From: Paratrimastix pyriformis
Taxonomy: Eukaryota; Preaxostyla; Paratrimastigidae
Direction of reading: 5' to 3'
Assembly: GCA_027972325.1 (NCBI GenBank)
Contig: JAPMOS010000346.1
Location: 1-25,566, forward strand
Length of the DNA stretch: 25,566 nt
A model generated the notes under the pieces. That model saw only the letters and a list, made by a program, of their open reading frames with translations, was not told the DNA's origin and ran no database searches. Below are positions 1 through 9,115 of the stretch, piece after piece (positions within the stretch are counted from its first letter, which is position 1; each line of letters starts with the position of its first letter). The position numbers and the translations under genes are program-made.

Positions 1-130
1 TGCAGGCGGGCATGAACCTCAAGCTGGAGAAGTGCCACGCCCCGCCCGCGCAGCAGCAGTTCCTGAGGGTACGAGGTCGAGACCGCTCCCAGGTGCGCTA
101 CTGCGTGCCGCCGAGAAGCGGCGCACCATC
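1..130 (+). pseudogene. Reverse transcriptase, C-terminal end (DIRS type)
   Basis: The first bases translate to MNLKLEKCHAPPAQQQFL. This is the conserved DIRS/LTR reverse transcriptase stretch in which an Asn-Leu-x-Lys segment is followed by a Pro-x-Gln motif and Phe-Leu-Gly just after the catalytic palm. Only this tail is in the window; the catalytic YxDD region would lie upstream of base 1. Its place directly before an RNase H domain supports the call. Recognised by motif only. Confidence 0.7.
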
Positions 131-374
131 CGGCACGAGATCGCCCGGCTGCTGCGCTGCTCGCGGCCCCACGTGCGCCGGGTACGTGGCGGGCCTCTGC
201 CATCCGTCTCGCGGGCCGTGGCGCCCGCCAAGTTTCTCCTGCGCAACGTCTACCGCGTGGTCGCAGCCCCAACTGGCACTGCTGCGTGATGCTGGACGAA
301 CCGGCCCGGGGAGACCTCCGCTGGTGGCTGGAGGGCCTCGGGGCTGGAACGGGGCCTGTCCGCTCCGGCGCCGG

Positions 375-735
375 CCGATCTGACCTGCGCCACGGACGCC
401 TCGGACATCGGCTGGGGGCCTGCTGGCTGGAGCGCAGAGACAGCCGGGCCCTGGACGGCGTCATGCGCGAGACGCCCATCAACCAGCGCGAGCATGGCCG
501 TGCTCAACGCCCTGCGCATCTGGGCGACGCCGGCCTGGCGGGGCCACACGGTGCTCTTCCAGGTCGACAACGCGACGACGGTGGCCCTCAGCGGGTTCGG
601 CCGCCTCAACCAGGCCCTGGACGGGATCGCCCGGGCCATCCACGCCCTTGCAGCGCGCCACGGATCACCCTGCAGGCCGAGCACGTGGCGGGCGTGACGA
701 ATACCACGGCGGACCAGCTCGCGGACTTCGACCGC
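375..735 (+). pseudogene. RNase H domain of DIRS-like element
   Basis: RNase H degrades the RNA strand of the RNA:DNA hybrid during reverse transcription. Seen here are a first catalytic acid motif DASDIGWGA (near 394-420), a middle segment VDNATTV (near 565) and the closing motif HVAGVTNTTADQLADF (near 680-730). The last corresponds to the His-x-x-Gly-x-x-Asn-x-x-Ala-Asp signature of retroelement RNase H. The pieces are not all in one frame. Order and spacing match the RT-RNase H polyprotein of DIRS elements. Confidence 0.8.
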
Positions 736-789
736 AGCGACTGGATGCTCCACCCGGCGCTGTTCCGCTCGCTGGACCGGCTCTGGGGC

Positions 790-1200
790 CCGCACTCGAT
801 CGATGGCCACCTTCGCGACGCGCCAGGTGCCCCGCTACGAGCCGCCACCGCGATGTGCGTCCTGCGCGCCGACACGTTTCGGCCCGGTGGGAGCCCGGCG
901 AGAACAGCTGGGTCAACCCGCCCTTTTCGCAGATCCACCGCGTCCTGCGCCACCTGCAGCACTCCGGGCCCGGCGTGGAGTGCACCCTGCTGGCCCCGGT
1001 CTGCCGAGCCAGCCCTGGTGGCCCCTGCTGCTGGCGCTGACGGTGGACTGGCCCGTGCTCCTGCCGCAGGACCCGCGGGCCTTCCGCCCGGCTGCTTCCG
1101 GCCACTCGGAGCCGACGAAGAACCTCAGCTGGCGCGTCTGCGCCTTCAGGATCTTCTGGGCGGCCGGAGCGGCCCATTGGAGCGCCCAAGGTCGCCAGCT
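790..1200 (+). pseudogene. Dam-like DNA adenine methyltransferase domain of DIRS-like element
   Basis: Downstream of RNase H the sequence encodes a Phe-Ala-Thr segment (near 805) and the motif ENSWVNPPFSQI (near 902-935). NPPF in this setting is the catalytic motif IV of N6-adenine methyltransferases. DIRS elements of many hosts carry such a domain fused behind RNase H; its biological role is unknown. The rest of the domain is less conserved and lies in more than one frame, so the right boundary is approximate. Confidence 0.7.
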
Positions 1201-1413
1201 ACTTGTCTCGGCTGCTGTAAAGCCCACCACCGAGAAGAGCCTCACCAACCGGCTGCGTGCCTGGCGCGGTTCTGCGCCCGCCGGGCATCCCGCTGGTGCC
1301 CATGCCCGTGAGCGCGCTGGCCGACTACACCGACGAGGCCACCCGGGCCAGCTGCCGGCCCCGGTCGGCCCTGTCGCTCATCGCCACCGTGGTCAATCTG
1401 ATTCACGACGCGC

Positions 1414-2111
1414 TTGGGTGCCTTCCCCGGCGCGGGACCACCTCTACGGACGCCTGCGCAAGGCCATCCGTCTGCGCCGCACCACGCAGCCCGTCCAGAA
1501 GGGCTGCCCGTGCCGCCCACCCTGCTGGTGGAGCTCTTCCACCGGTGGGGCCCCAACGAGGCGCTTCCGCTGGAGCGCCTCCGCGCCAAGCTGGTCGCCC
1601 TGCTGGCCTTCCTGGCGCTGCTTCGGCCCTCGGACGTGACCCTGCCCACCGTGGCGCAGGTGGCCGTGCCGCCGGCCGCCGATCGCCTTGTCGTCTGCCT
1701 GCTGGGCTTCAAGAACGACTACACCGCCCAGGGCGCCTCCGTCACCATCTGGCGCGCCGCCGATGCGCTGCTCGACCCGGTGAGCTGCTACCAGTGCTGG
1801 CTCCGCCGCACGCGCGCCATGCGCCCCGACCCGCCCGGACCGTCGCGGGTCGTCATCCAGCTGCGCCGCCCCTACGAGGGCGTCAAGCCGGCCACCATCA
1901 GCCACATCCTCAACGAGGTCATCGTCGCCGGCGGGGGCGATCGCTCGCTCCTCTCGGCCCGCGGCTTCCGCCGTGGCGGGGCCAACTAGGCCATTGCGCG
2001 CGAGGTCATGCCCGACAAGATCCTGCACCTGGGCCGCTGGGCTTCGGCCAAAGTGTTTGCGCAGCACTACGTGCAGACGGGCGTCGACAGCAACTTCACC
2101 GACCTCATGTT
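1414..2111 (+). pseudogene. Tyrosine recombinase of the left DIRS-like element
   Basis: This DNA strand-exchange enzyme integrates the circular DNA copy of a DIRS element. Features visible are an N-terminal helical stretch with LFHRWGPNEAL, the first catalytic Arg in the LLRPSDV segment, and a C-terminal GRWASAKVFAQHYV segment holding the Trp and the nucleophile Tyr region. It resembles the second recombinase at 9116-9742: both have an L-x-x-RWGPN-x-AL segment followed by an LR-x-(S/A)-D segment. The copy is broken. It ends almost exactly where the AT-rich virus-like element begins. Confidence 0.8.
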
Positions 2112-2323
2112 CGTATCTTAGTGGTTTTGTCATCCGTAAACTCATTGATTTTGATTGCATTCCTTTCGAGGTCTGAGTTCTGTGTAGTGTGTGATTTTAG
2201 AATAATAGCCGTTGCCATAGTGTGATAATTAATATCATACTAAGATAAAAAAATACTCAAATTATTAAAATTTTGCCTATTTTGTGTTTACTGCCTTCTG
2301 GTCCCAATGCTCTTCTGCCTTTT
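2112..2323. other. AT-rich non-coding stretch at the left edge of element L
   Basis: The first 200 bases after the composition switch hold no convincing gene. They contain several short A/T runs and end at the 3' end of the minus-strand ATPase gene. No inverted repeat shared with the 9000-9115 edge was found by eye. Confidence 0.5.
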
Positions 2324-3175
2324 TCACCTTGGATCTGTAATCTTCTTGAGTTTTGGAGGTATCCCAAAGGCATTGTAAAGATTAAGGTAATTGTCATGGA
2401 GTAGAGGCTTTATCACCAATATGTTGTGGTCTGCGGTGACTTTCTCGAATAGTTCTAAGAAATCTGCCTTCTTCATACACGACATATAATCATGGTATAT
2501 CATGTCTTTCACTGAGTCATTCTTGGTGTAATGGACGAAACAGTAATTGGTGTTCTGCCTTGTTCTTGGTGATATACCTGTTGGTATTTGTGTCGTCAGA
2601 ATGACTGAGATGTTGTATCTTCTGTGATTGCAAAACAGACTGCCTAAAATATTACTTTGGTGTAACTTGTTGTTGCCATCTAAGATATCGTCAAATATCA
2701 ATAAGACTGACTTCTTGCCTTTTGTCTTCTCTTGGAACTTGATGAGCTTCTCAATGAATAATGGTGTCTCCTCGTCGTCAAAGCCTCCAAAGCATCTGTC
2801 ATCTGGAATGTTCCCTAACTCTTTCTGATATCTGTCTTTATTGTCTTGTGCAACTGTAAATAGGTAGATCTTGTCGATCTCACTTCGTATCTGCTTTATA
2901 ATGGAGAGAACTGATGTCGTTTTGCCACTCTCCTTCATGCCATAGTGGAGTGAAATAAAAGGCTCTTTCTTGTTTTTGAACCTATCTACAATCTCTAATG
3001 AACTGAACTTAGGCATTTTGACATTACCTACCTTAACAATGCTTGCATCATCTTCTTTTACTTCAGGTGGTATGAAAACGACTTGCTTCTGCTCAATTTG
3101 CTCATCTTCTTCAACTTTTTGCAGATGAAGATGATGAAAATAGTGTAGATTCTCAAAGTGTCGATGATGACGCAT
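2324..3175 (-). CDS. A32-like/FtsK-HerA genome packaging ATPase of element L
   Basis: This packaging motor ATPase hydrolyses ATP to pump viral DNA into the capsid. The 283-residue frame shows a Walker A motif GMKESGKTTS (residues 79-88), Walker B SVLLIFDDI (136-144), a sensor-like TTQIPTG (184-190) and an Arg-rich finger segment PRTRQNTN (193-200), the A32 order. The first 50 or so residues are His- and acid-rich and unlike the family; Met54, in front of PKFSSLEIVDRF, is an equally good start. No TATATAG promoter was found in front of either start. It is longer than, and clearly different from, the ATPase of element R, resembling A32 enzymes of large DNA viruses and some Polinton-like viruses. 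The assignment is by motif. Confidence 0.85.
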   Translation of the reverse strand: MRHHRHFENLHYFHHLHLQKVEEDEQIEQKQVVFIPPEVKEDDASIVKVGNVKMPKFSSLEIVDRFKNKKEPFISLHYGMKESGKTTSVLSIIKQIRSEIDKIYLFTVAQDNKDRYQKELGNIPDDRCFGGFDDEETPLFIEKLIKFQEKTKGKKSVLLIFDDILDGNNKLHQSNILGSLFCNHRRYNISVILTTQIPTGISPRTRQNTNYCFVHYTKNDSVKDMIYHDYMSCMKKADFLELFEKVTADHNILVIKPLLHDNYLNLYNAFGIPPKLKKITDPR

Positions 3176-3273
3176 CTAAATCCAATACTGATTCTGATGA
3201 GTCTGATGAAGAGTCAAAAGATGAGTCTAAAGATGAGTCTAAGGAAAAATCGTCGGATGAACTGATTGATAAT

Positions 3274-4044
3274 ATGGACTTCCTTCTTCGTAAAGACCAA
3301 CTACACAATGAAATACCTGATGGTAAAATTGTGTTTAAGACAAAGGAACAAGTCGAAACTGAACAAAAACTCATGCAACAGGCTGTAGAAGAATTCGAAC
3401 AACAACAGGAACAAGCAAAACAAGCACTCAAAGCACGTCCAAGAGCACCTCGTGCAATTCATTTCCCTAAGCCTCCAAAGAAACCTAAGAAGGCAAAGAT
3501 TTCACTCAAACGTGAAAACGACATCAATGAGCTGCTCGTACTGACTAATCAACTCGGTATGGACCAAGAAAAATACAATGTGGCATTCTTCGCCGCAATG
3601 TCTGATGATGAACTGATGCAATTCAAAATTGACCTCTTTAAAGTTGTTGATGCAAAAATGGATGAATCCTTTCACAGTAGCAAACATGTAACTGAAATGC
3701 TGCTTAAGACTGCTGATATAACTGAAAAGATAATGCCTAAATACCTTCATGGTTATCGTGACTCATTGGAATGTTCTCAAGAGGAGATTCAAAAATGCCT
3801 CGATGAAATGATTAAGAATGGTGATATGGAAGGCTTATTAAAGTCTAAGATGATGCAACCTAAGTATCAATTGATGATGATTCTCGGTGGAAACTTACTC
3901 GGACAAGTCAGTTCTAATATGAAAGCCGCTAAGTCTGTTGTCGTTAAAGCAAAAGAAACCCTCGACACTGTCCAAAAAAACTCACCCGTGTCGCAAACTG
4001 TATTACCACGTTCGGCTACATCGGAATCGGATGTCTTCTTCTAA
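3274..4044 (+). CDS. Unknown acidic/basic helical protein of element L
   Basis: I do not recognise this 256-residue protein. From the first ATG it has a glutamine- and glutamate-rich helical stretch (residues 25-50), a basic proline-rich patch KPPKKPKKAK (near 68-78), then a mostly alpha-helical body rich in Met, Asp and Lys, and an acidic tail SESDVFF. The same frame stays open upstream to about 3076 and encodes a highly acidic Asp/Ser/Glu tract (DESDEESKDESKDES), so the true start is uncertain. It is divergent from the ATPase and directly upstream of the membrane protein and fibre, suggesting a virion or scaffold role, but that is only context. Confidence 0.6.
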   Translation: MDFLLRKDQLHNEIPDGKIVFKTKEQVETEQKLMQQAVEEFEQQQEQAKQALKARPRAPRAIHFPKPPKKPKKAKISLKRENDINELLVLTNQLGMDQEKYNVAFFAAMSDDELMQFKIDLFKVVDAKMDESFHSSKHVTEMLLKTADITEKIMPKYLHGYRDSLECSQEEIQKCLDEMIKNGDMEGLLKSKMMQPKYQLMMILGGNLLGQVSSNMKAAKSVVVKAKETLDTVQKNSPVSQTVLPRSATSESDVFF

Positions 4045-4056
4045 TCACAACTAAGT

Positions 4057-4524
4057 ATGTCTTCTTCTCCTAATTCTTATTTGTCCTTAATTTTTTTATC
4101 CATGAATAGTATTGAATCATTCATGGCTTCTGACACTAAATCTGCAATCGACCTAAAAGACATCACCATCAAATCAATCAGTGGTGTCTCATTGTATTGG
4201 CTTATCACAAAAACTCTGTCACTGCGGAGTGATTATGCTGACTATCTAAATGTCGGGCTGGCTGGAGCTGGTGGACTTACAATTGTGGCTCCTATTCTAC
4301 AAAATCTCCTCGATGGAAGAGACCTGATGGCTGGATTATCATTCGACTCAACCATGCTAAAGAATGCTCTCGTTGATGGTGGCATGTCAATGGCTGTGTA
4401 TCTGGCTCTTCGTTTTGCATTCGGTTCAAAACTTGATGTGAGTCTGCTCAATCGTTATGTAGGTGTAATTTGCTCTGTAATTGGCGGTGACATGATTCGT
4501 CCTTACATCCTCTCTAAGCTATAA
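4057..4524 (+). CDS. Small multi-pass membrane protein of element L
   Basis: This 155-residue hydrophobic protein has about four possible membrane segments: residues 40-55, 66-85 (NVGLAGAGGLTIVAPILQNL), 108-125 (GGMSMAVYLALRFAFGS) and 134-150. An in-frame Met at residue 16 or 23 could also be the start, since the first residues are Ser-rich. It begins 12 bases after the upstream gene, is followed by the fibre gene, and lacks its own TATATAG box, so it may be expressed with the gene before it. Polinton-like viruses and virophages often encode small membrane proteins next to virion genes. Its role (internal membrane, holin-like or other) cannot be told. Confidence 0.6.
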   Translation: MSSSPNSYLSLIFLSMNSIESFMASDTKSAIDLKDITIKSISGVSLYWLITKTLSLRSDYADYLNVGLAGAGGLTIVAPILQNLLDGRDLMAGLSFDSTMLKNALVDGGMSMAVYLALRFAFGSKLDVSLLNRYVGVICSVIGGDMIRPYILSKL

Positions 4525-4564
4525 ACTTATCATCAATCAACACCTTAATCTTTTCATGTTTTTG

Positions 4565-4588
4565 TATTTTTCTATTGCGGTTATATAG
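4565..4588 (+). promoter_or_regulatory. Two-part viral promoter, fibre L
   Basis: TATTTTTCT (4565-4573), 8 bases, TATATAG (4582-4588), with the ATG directly abutting. The layout is the same as at most genes of element R. Confidence 0.6.
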
Positions 4589-7556
4589 ATGGAACCACAA
4601 AAGAAAGTCATCTTTACTGATAGAATCTCTCTCGCTAACACTTTTGGTTACGATAGAGTAGCTGTCGAAACTCAGAATGAAAATCCTCTCGAACTTAGAT
4701 GTGATGCTGTTCTAAAGAAGGATGTGACTATTGATGGAGAAACTGTGTTAGGAAACAATCTTACAATCAATGGTGGAACTCATACAGTCAATGGTGAAAC
4801 TACATTTAATGGACTCGTCAAATTCAATAGTGATGTCATTTTGCCTTCTGCTCCTATTCCTGACATGTCAATTGGACAACTGTCTAATGTGGATGTGTCA
4901 ACTGGACTTGTCGATAAACAAATACTGCTTTATGATGCTACTTCTCAATGCTGGAAGAATTCTGCTGCAAATGAATCAACCACTGCTAAATACAATACCA
5001 TCACAGAAATGTCTGCCGGTAATGGCACTTCAGTTAATAATGTTCTTCTGGCTTCTGGAAAAATCACCGCAACTAATGCACAAATCACCTCTTTTACCAC
5101 CGCTGGATTGGTTCATTGTGACGCCTCTGGAAATATGTCATCATCAACTTTGATAAATTCTGATATTACTGATGGCACAATTAATGATTCTAAACTTAAC
5201 ACTATTAGCACCGCTGGAAAAATAGCTAACTCTGCTACAACTGCTACTGATGCAAGTTCTGCCTCCACTATTGTTCTTAGAAATGCAAGTGGTGACACTA
5301 AAGTAAACAATCTCTCTGCAAACACTGTATTAGCAAACTCTGTCAAATCAGTGACTTCTGGAAACTTAGACATTCAATCAAATGGTAATGTAAACATTGA
5401 TATTGATAATGACAATAATGAAACGGGCAAAAACTTCACTGTAACTACAAACAATGGCGCCTCTACATTGTTCCAAGTGAATGATGCTGGAAAAATTATC
5501 ATTCCTACAATGGCTTCTGCTAATATAGTTCATTCCACTGCAACTGGTGAATTGGCTGTATCTAAAATCATATCGACCGATATCGTTGATGGAGCTGTGA
5601 CTGATGCAAAAATAGCCTCTTTATCTATTCCTAATGCGCCTTCAACAATTGTGCAACGTGATGCTAATAGCAATATACTGTGCTACTGTGGTAGCTGATA
5701 AAGTGGCTCCTACTGGTGCAACATTGAGTGTTCCTGCTGCTATCTCATGCAATTCTATCACTTCTGGTGCTGTTCTATGCACTGGAACTCTAAAGACTAC
5801 AATAACAGATGCTCCAATCCTCGGAACTGACTCATCTGGATATGTTGTAACTGGTGCTTTTCCACTCGCTGTAACGGCTAATTCAATAACAACTACTGGT
5901 GGCAACTTAATCATAAACAATCCAATAGCTGTTGACAACATAATTCCTCTTAATACTTCTCTCAAAATAGGTAACTTCACAGTAAATTCCACTGACACCA
6001 CATTCGAAAATGCTGATAACACTACCTTCACTATTAAGTCAAAAGGCAACATAAAATACAATAGTGATTACAATGCTAATGACACTTCTCCAAATCATAC
6101 ATTCACTATTGGCGCAACTGACATGCTTTCTATCTATTCCAATAAAGTTAAGACTGCATTTCCATTTGAATGTCCATTTATTGGCTCAAACACTGGCTCT
6201 CTCAAAATATCAATGTATCCTTATGGTAACACAAACTGGGGCATTTATCAAGCAAGCTCTGGTGCAAATGCTGACTTCTCTGGTACTGGTTCTGCATGCG
6301 CCGGCTTTGATATGAACAATGCAATTCGATTCCGTGTCTATGACAGTTCTTCAACTGGAATAATCTTCGAAAACTCAAACAATGTATGCAACTTCTCTGC
6401 AAATGCTAACACTGGTACTTTCTGGACTCGTGGACTGCTGACGGCTGGTGGAAATTTGGCAAGCCCTAAAATCAGTTCACCTGCTTCTTCCGCAAATCTC
6501 GGGCTTAGAATTGGTTTCAATGGAACTGTTGATAACGCCTGGGGCGCTTACATGTCTGCAACCACTTCATTTGACAATTCAACTGCATGCGTTGGAAATG
6601 ATTTCTCTGGTCAAGCACTTCGACTTCGTGCATATAACAATGCTAACTGCGGTATGATATTCGAAAATAGTGACAATGTCATGAACCTCTCATGCAATGC
6701 AAACAGTGGTAATCTTTGGCTACGTGGCATGGCAACACTGAATGGTGGCTTAAAACTACCTAACAACACCTCCGGATATCTATATAGTGATGCAAATGGT
6801 AATATCACCGCAACTACTGTAACTTCCACTTCTGCTCAGTCTCTCGCTGCTAATAGTGGCTCTTCCACTAATATCTCATCGAATAATAATCTTATTAACA
6901 TTTCTGGTGATACTACAAGTTCATACTTTAATGCAAATAACGCTAACTTTGGAGTTGTTTTTAATGTTGGAGGGCTAATGTGATTAACTTTGGTAAGACT
7001 CGTGTGACTTCACCTGTCATATTAGCTACTGCTCAATCAACTGGTGATTCTCTGCAAATGTACATCGATACTACTGGAAAAATACATGTTCCTACATCCT
7101 CAATTCGATACAAGGAAAACGTAATGGATATGGCTGATACGTCATATTTATATAAGTTACGTCCCGTCAATTTCAATTACAAGGCTGATGAGAAAAGGTC
7201 AAATGCTATGGTCTAATAGCTGAAGAATGTGTTGATGTATGTCCTGATTTAGTATATTACAAGGATGGCGCTGTTGAAGGTATTCGACAAGATCGTTTGC
7301 CTTTCATGATGCTCAATGAGATGAAAAACTAAAGGCACATTGTGATTCACTCACTGATGAAAACATGTCATTAAAAGCTCAAATAGAAACACTTAAAACT
7401 GCTGTAGCGGAAATCAGACAGATGATTTCTGTTACGTTCGAAACTACTCAACCTTCTTCAATTGATAATGGTAAAATGGCATTCTATCTCGCTGATGACT
7501 CAACACTGAAGGCTACATGGAAGATAAACAATGTACGACAAGCTACCAATATTTAA
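4589..7556 (+). pseudogene. Fibre/spike gene of element L with C-terminal S74 chaperone, broken
   Basis: This long gene encodes a Thr/Ser/Asn/Ala-rich, beta-structured fibre that would form trimeric spikes for host attachment. The N-terminal third has repeated hexapeptide-like beta stretches. The middle holds two copies of a 65-70 residue module (about 6234-6434 and 6540-6730) marked by WG-(I/A)-Y, a Gly-Cys-x-Gly-x-Asp turn, an Arg-x-Arg-x-Tyr strand, IFENSxNV and W-x-RG. The C-terminus carries a peptidase S74 chaperone domain and then a coiled-coil-like tail. The reading frame is broken in a few places, so this copy is treated as a fossil. The same architecture is found in the fibre of element R (15333-18523). 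Confidence 0.8.
7097..7332 (+). other. Peptidase S74 intramolecular chaperone domain in fibre L
   Basis: S74 domains fold and trimerise phage tail spikes and fibres, then cut themselves off at a Ser with a nearby Lys. Here SSIRYKENV gives the Ser and a Lys five residues on, as in the S-x-x-x-x-K-E-N-I family signature. It is followed by the typical LRPVNFNYK, a Gly-Leu-Ile-Ala-Glu-Glu segment and a final LPFMMLNEMK. Confidence 0.8.
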
Positions 7557-8224
7557 GCAAAAGAGACTTTGAATTGTCTGCTTTCTTCTTCCCTTCTTTC
7601 ACTATAAGTAGCTGTTTGCATGAGGCTGAGATTCCATAATGCTGCTTATCATCAACCCATACTTTAAGTTGGACTATCATTTTAACTGTGCTCCCTGGAT
7701 TGACGGCTTTCCGTAAATCCTCGTTTGTTTGTATTGTTGTGTCCTGTTTTACCTCACCATCTTCATCTTTTCGGAAGACACTCGGATACAGTGTATCTGC
7801 ATATCCAACTGCTACTTTATAGTAGCTCGGAAACTTGTCATTATCACTCGTCTTGGCAAATGATTTGTATTGAAATTCATCTGGTTTGCCTTCTTCAAAG
7901 TACCATTCACAATGCTTTCCACATTGTTTTGACAGTACTTCTCGAGCTTGTCTATCATCTTCTTAAAGTCATCGCCTACATTCTCAACTGGTAACCTGAT
8001 GGTTTTAGTGTTCTCGTAAAGTTCACTCCATAAGGTCCTAAGTCGATTTGTGGCGTCTGAACTAAGAGGTTACTACCATTATGTTCAATGTGACACATCT
8101 TCATTGTCTTCTCTTGCTTCCTGGACGATTCAGATAAGGCTTCAATTGACAGCTTCTTAACTGTGAAATCGTTCGGAATGATCACAACTGGCATATCAGA
8201 CTCAACAGATTGCTTGCTTGACAT
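7557..8224 (-). pseudogene. Possible single-strand DNA-binding-like gene of element L, broken
   Basis: Behind a clear viral promoter, the minus strand starts MSSKQSVESDMPVVIIPND and continues with residues typical of a small beta-rich protein, including YYKVAVGYADTLYP and, near the end, VQLKVWVDDKQHYGISA. A hydrophobic-Trp-Val strand followed by Gly-Ile/Val and a Gln-Leu-Leu strand recalls OB-fold single-strand DNA-binding proteins of large DNA viruses, which coat replicating DNA. That family match is from memory and weak. The frame is broken in this copy. It is convergent with the fibre gene. Confidence 0.4.
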
Positions 8225-8234
8225 TAGTGGTTAT

Positions 8235-8255
8235 TATATACTAACTATAGATAAT
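8235..8255 (-). promoter_or_regulatory. Two-part viral promoter, 8224 gene
   Basis: Read on the minus strand: ATTATCT (8255-8249), 8 bases, TATATA (8240-8235), then 10 bases to the ATG. Confidence 0.55.
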
Positions 8256-8786
8256 AATTTTTCTTAAAATACCTTTACTGATTCAGTGATTATAATGAGT
8301 GCGCATTCTGATGAGATATTCCTCATTATATCGTCAGTAGCTCATCAAAATTGCGCTTTATTAGCCTTATAGCTCAAATGATGAAACGCTGTTTTTATCT
8401 CTTTGAAATAGAAGGTAAATCTGATTGATTTCTCTTTCAATTCATGTCAAAGCTGAGTAAATTTTCGCTTTAAAGGGCTCGGTGCTGAAATCAAATTTCA
8501 TATTGTTTTATCATTTTGTCATACTTTTCCATTTTCTTAGAATCAATTATTTGAGCTGATTCAATCAAAAGAATGCATCATTTACTTAAGATTGATGCAT
8601 TATTTAATGATCACTTTTGAAAAGCACTTTTGTCACAATTTTATTTTGAATGAAGAGATAAGCTGTTTCTGATTGAATTCTCTTTCGTTTGATGCTTAAG
8701 ATGATTGAATTGTTTGATTTGACAAAAATGGCAAAATAATTTCTGGGACAAAAATGGAAAAAATTGAAAATGCATGGAGAATTCGC
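8256..8786. other. AT-rich non-coding region of element L
   Basis: No gene is seen over more than 500 bases. The region holds many diffuse copies of short words such as TAGCTCA/AGCTGA and GATTGATTTCTCTTTC-like strings. These also occur in the neighbouring 127-bp repeat, so it may be a worn extension of that repeat array. Confidence 0.5.
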
Positions 8787-9066
8787 TTTTGCCTCTAATT
8801 TCGTTTGTAGCTCGAATGAATTGATGCTTAAATCATTCCAAGCTGATTAAAATAAAATGCTCGTTTTACTTAAAAAACATTGAGAAAAAAGATTTTGCTC
8901 TGAAGAAATCGATTTTTGCCTCAAATAACGTTTGTAGCTCGAGAAAATTAATGCTTAAATCATTCAAAGCTGATAAAATAAAATGCTCCTTTTCAATAAA
9001 ATATAATGAGAAAAAAAGATTTTGTTCTGAAGAAATCGATTTTTGCCTCAAAAAACAACGCAAGCG
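8787..9066. repeat. 127-bp tandem repeat, about 2.2 copies
   Basis: The word TTTTGCCTC starts at 8787, 8914 and 9041, exactly 127 bases apart each time. Between them lie GTTTGTAGCTCGA, ATGCTTAAATCATTC, AAAATAAAATGCTC and a conserved CTGAAGAAATCGA. Copies differ at scattered sites. The array ends about 50 bases before the switch to the GC-rich recombinase fragment, suggesting an element-end or control-region repeat. Confidence 0.85.
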
Positions 9067-9115
9067 TGAAAAATTGTGTGTGAAAATCGCTTGTCTCAGA
9101 ACTCTCCTTTTATAA

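Larger units (their letters stand above)
1..2111 (+). mobile_element. DIRS-like tyrosine-recombinase retroelement, left-truncated by the window, broken
   Basis: The GC-rich block encodes, in order, the end of a reverse transcriptase, an RNase H, a Dam-like methyltransferase and a tyrosine recombinase. That gene set is diagnostic of DIRS-group retroelements, which integrate by a recombinase instead of a DDE integrase and often carry a methyltransferase of unknown use. The domains lie in several frames, so this copy looks broken, with at least four breaks, and is treated as a fossil of moderate age: motifs are still easy to read. Composition changes abruptly to AT-rich at about 2110, right after the recombinase C-terminus. 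The 5' part lies outside the window. Confidence 0.85.
2112..9115. mobile_element. Virus-like element L (Polinton-like/adintovirus-like relative), broken
   Basis: This AT-rich block sits between GC-rich retroelement pieces. It carries a packaging ATPase, a membrane protein, a fibre gene with S74 chaperone and a small possible DNA-binding gene, with TATATAG-type promoters like those of element R. No capsid gene, polymerase or integrase is seen in it, so it is a partial copy or a separate satellite-like element. About five to seven breaks spread over its genes mark it as a fossil older than element R. The edges are placed from the composition change only; no terminal inverted repeat or target duplication was recognised. 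Confidence 0.7.

Noticed and set aside
19-1712. Long minus-strand open frames opposite the left DIRS element
   Set aside because: GC-rich DNA leaves antisense frames open by chance; they show no motifs, while the plus strand shows clear RNase H, methyltransferase and recombinase signatures.
3153-3431. Cys/Ser-rich minus-strand frame
   Set aside because: Antisense of the acidic Asp/Ser/Glu and Gln-rich tract of the plus-strand gene; low-complexity shadow.
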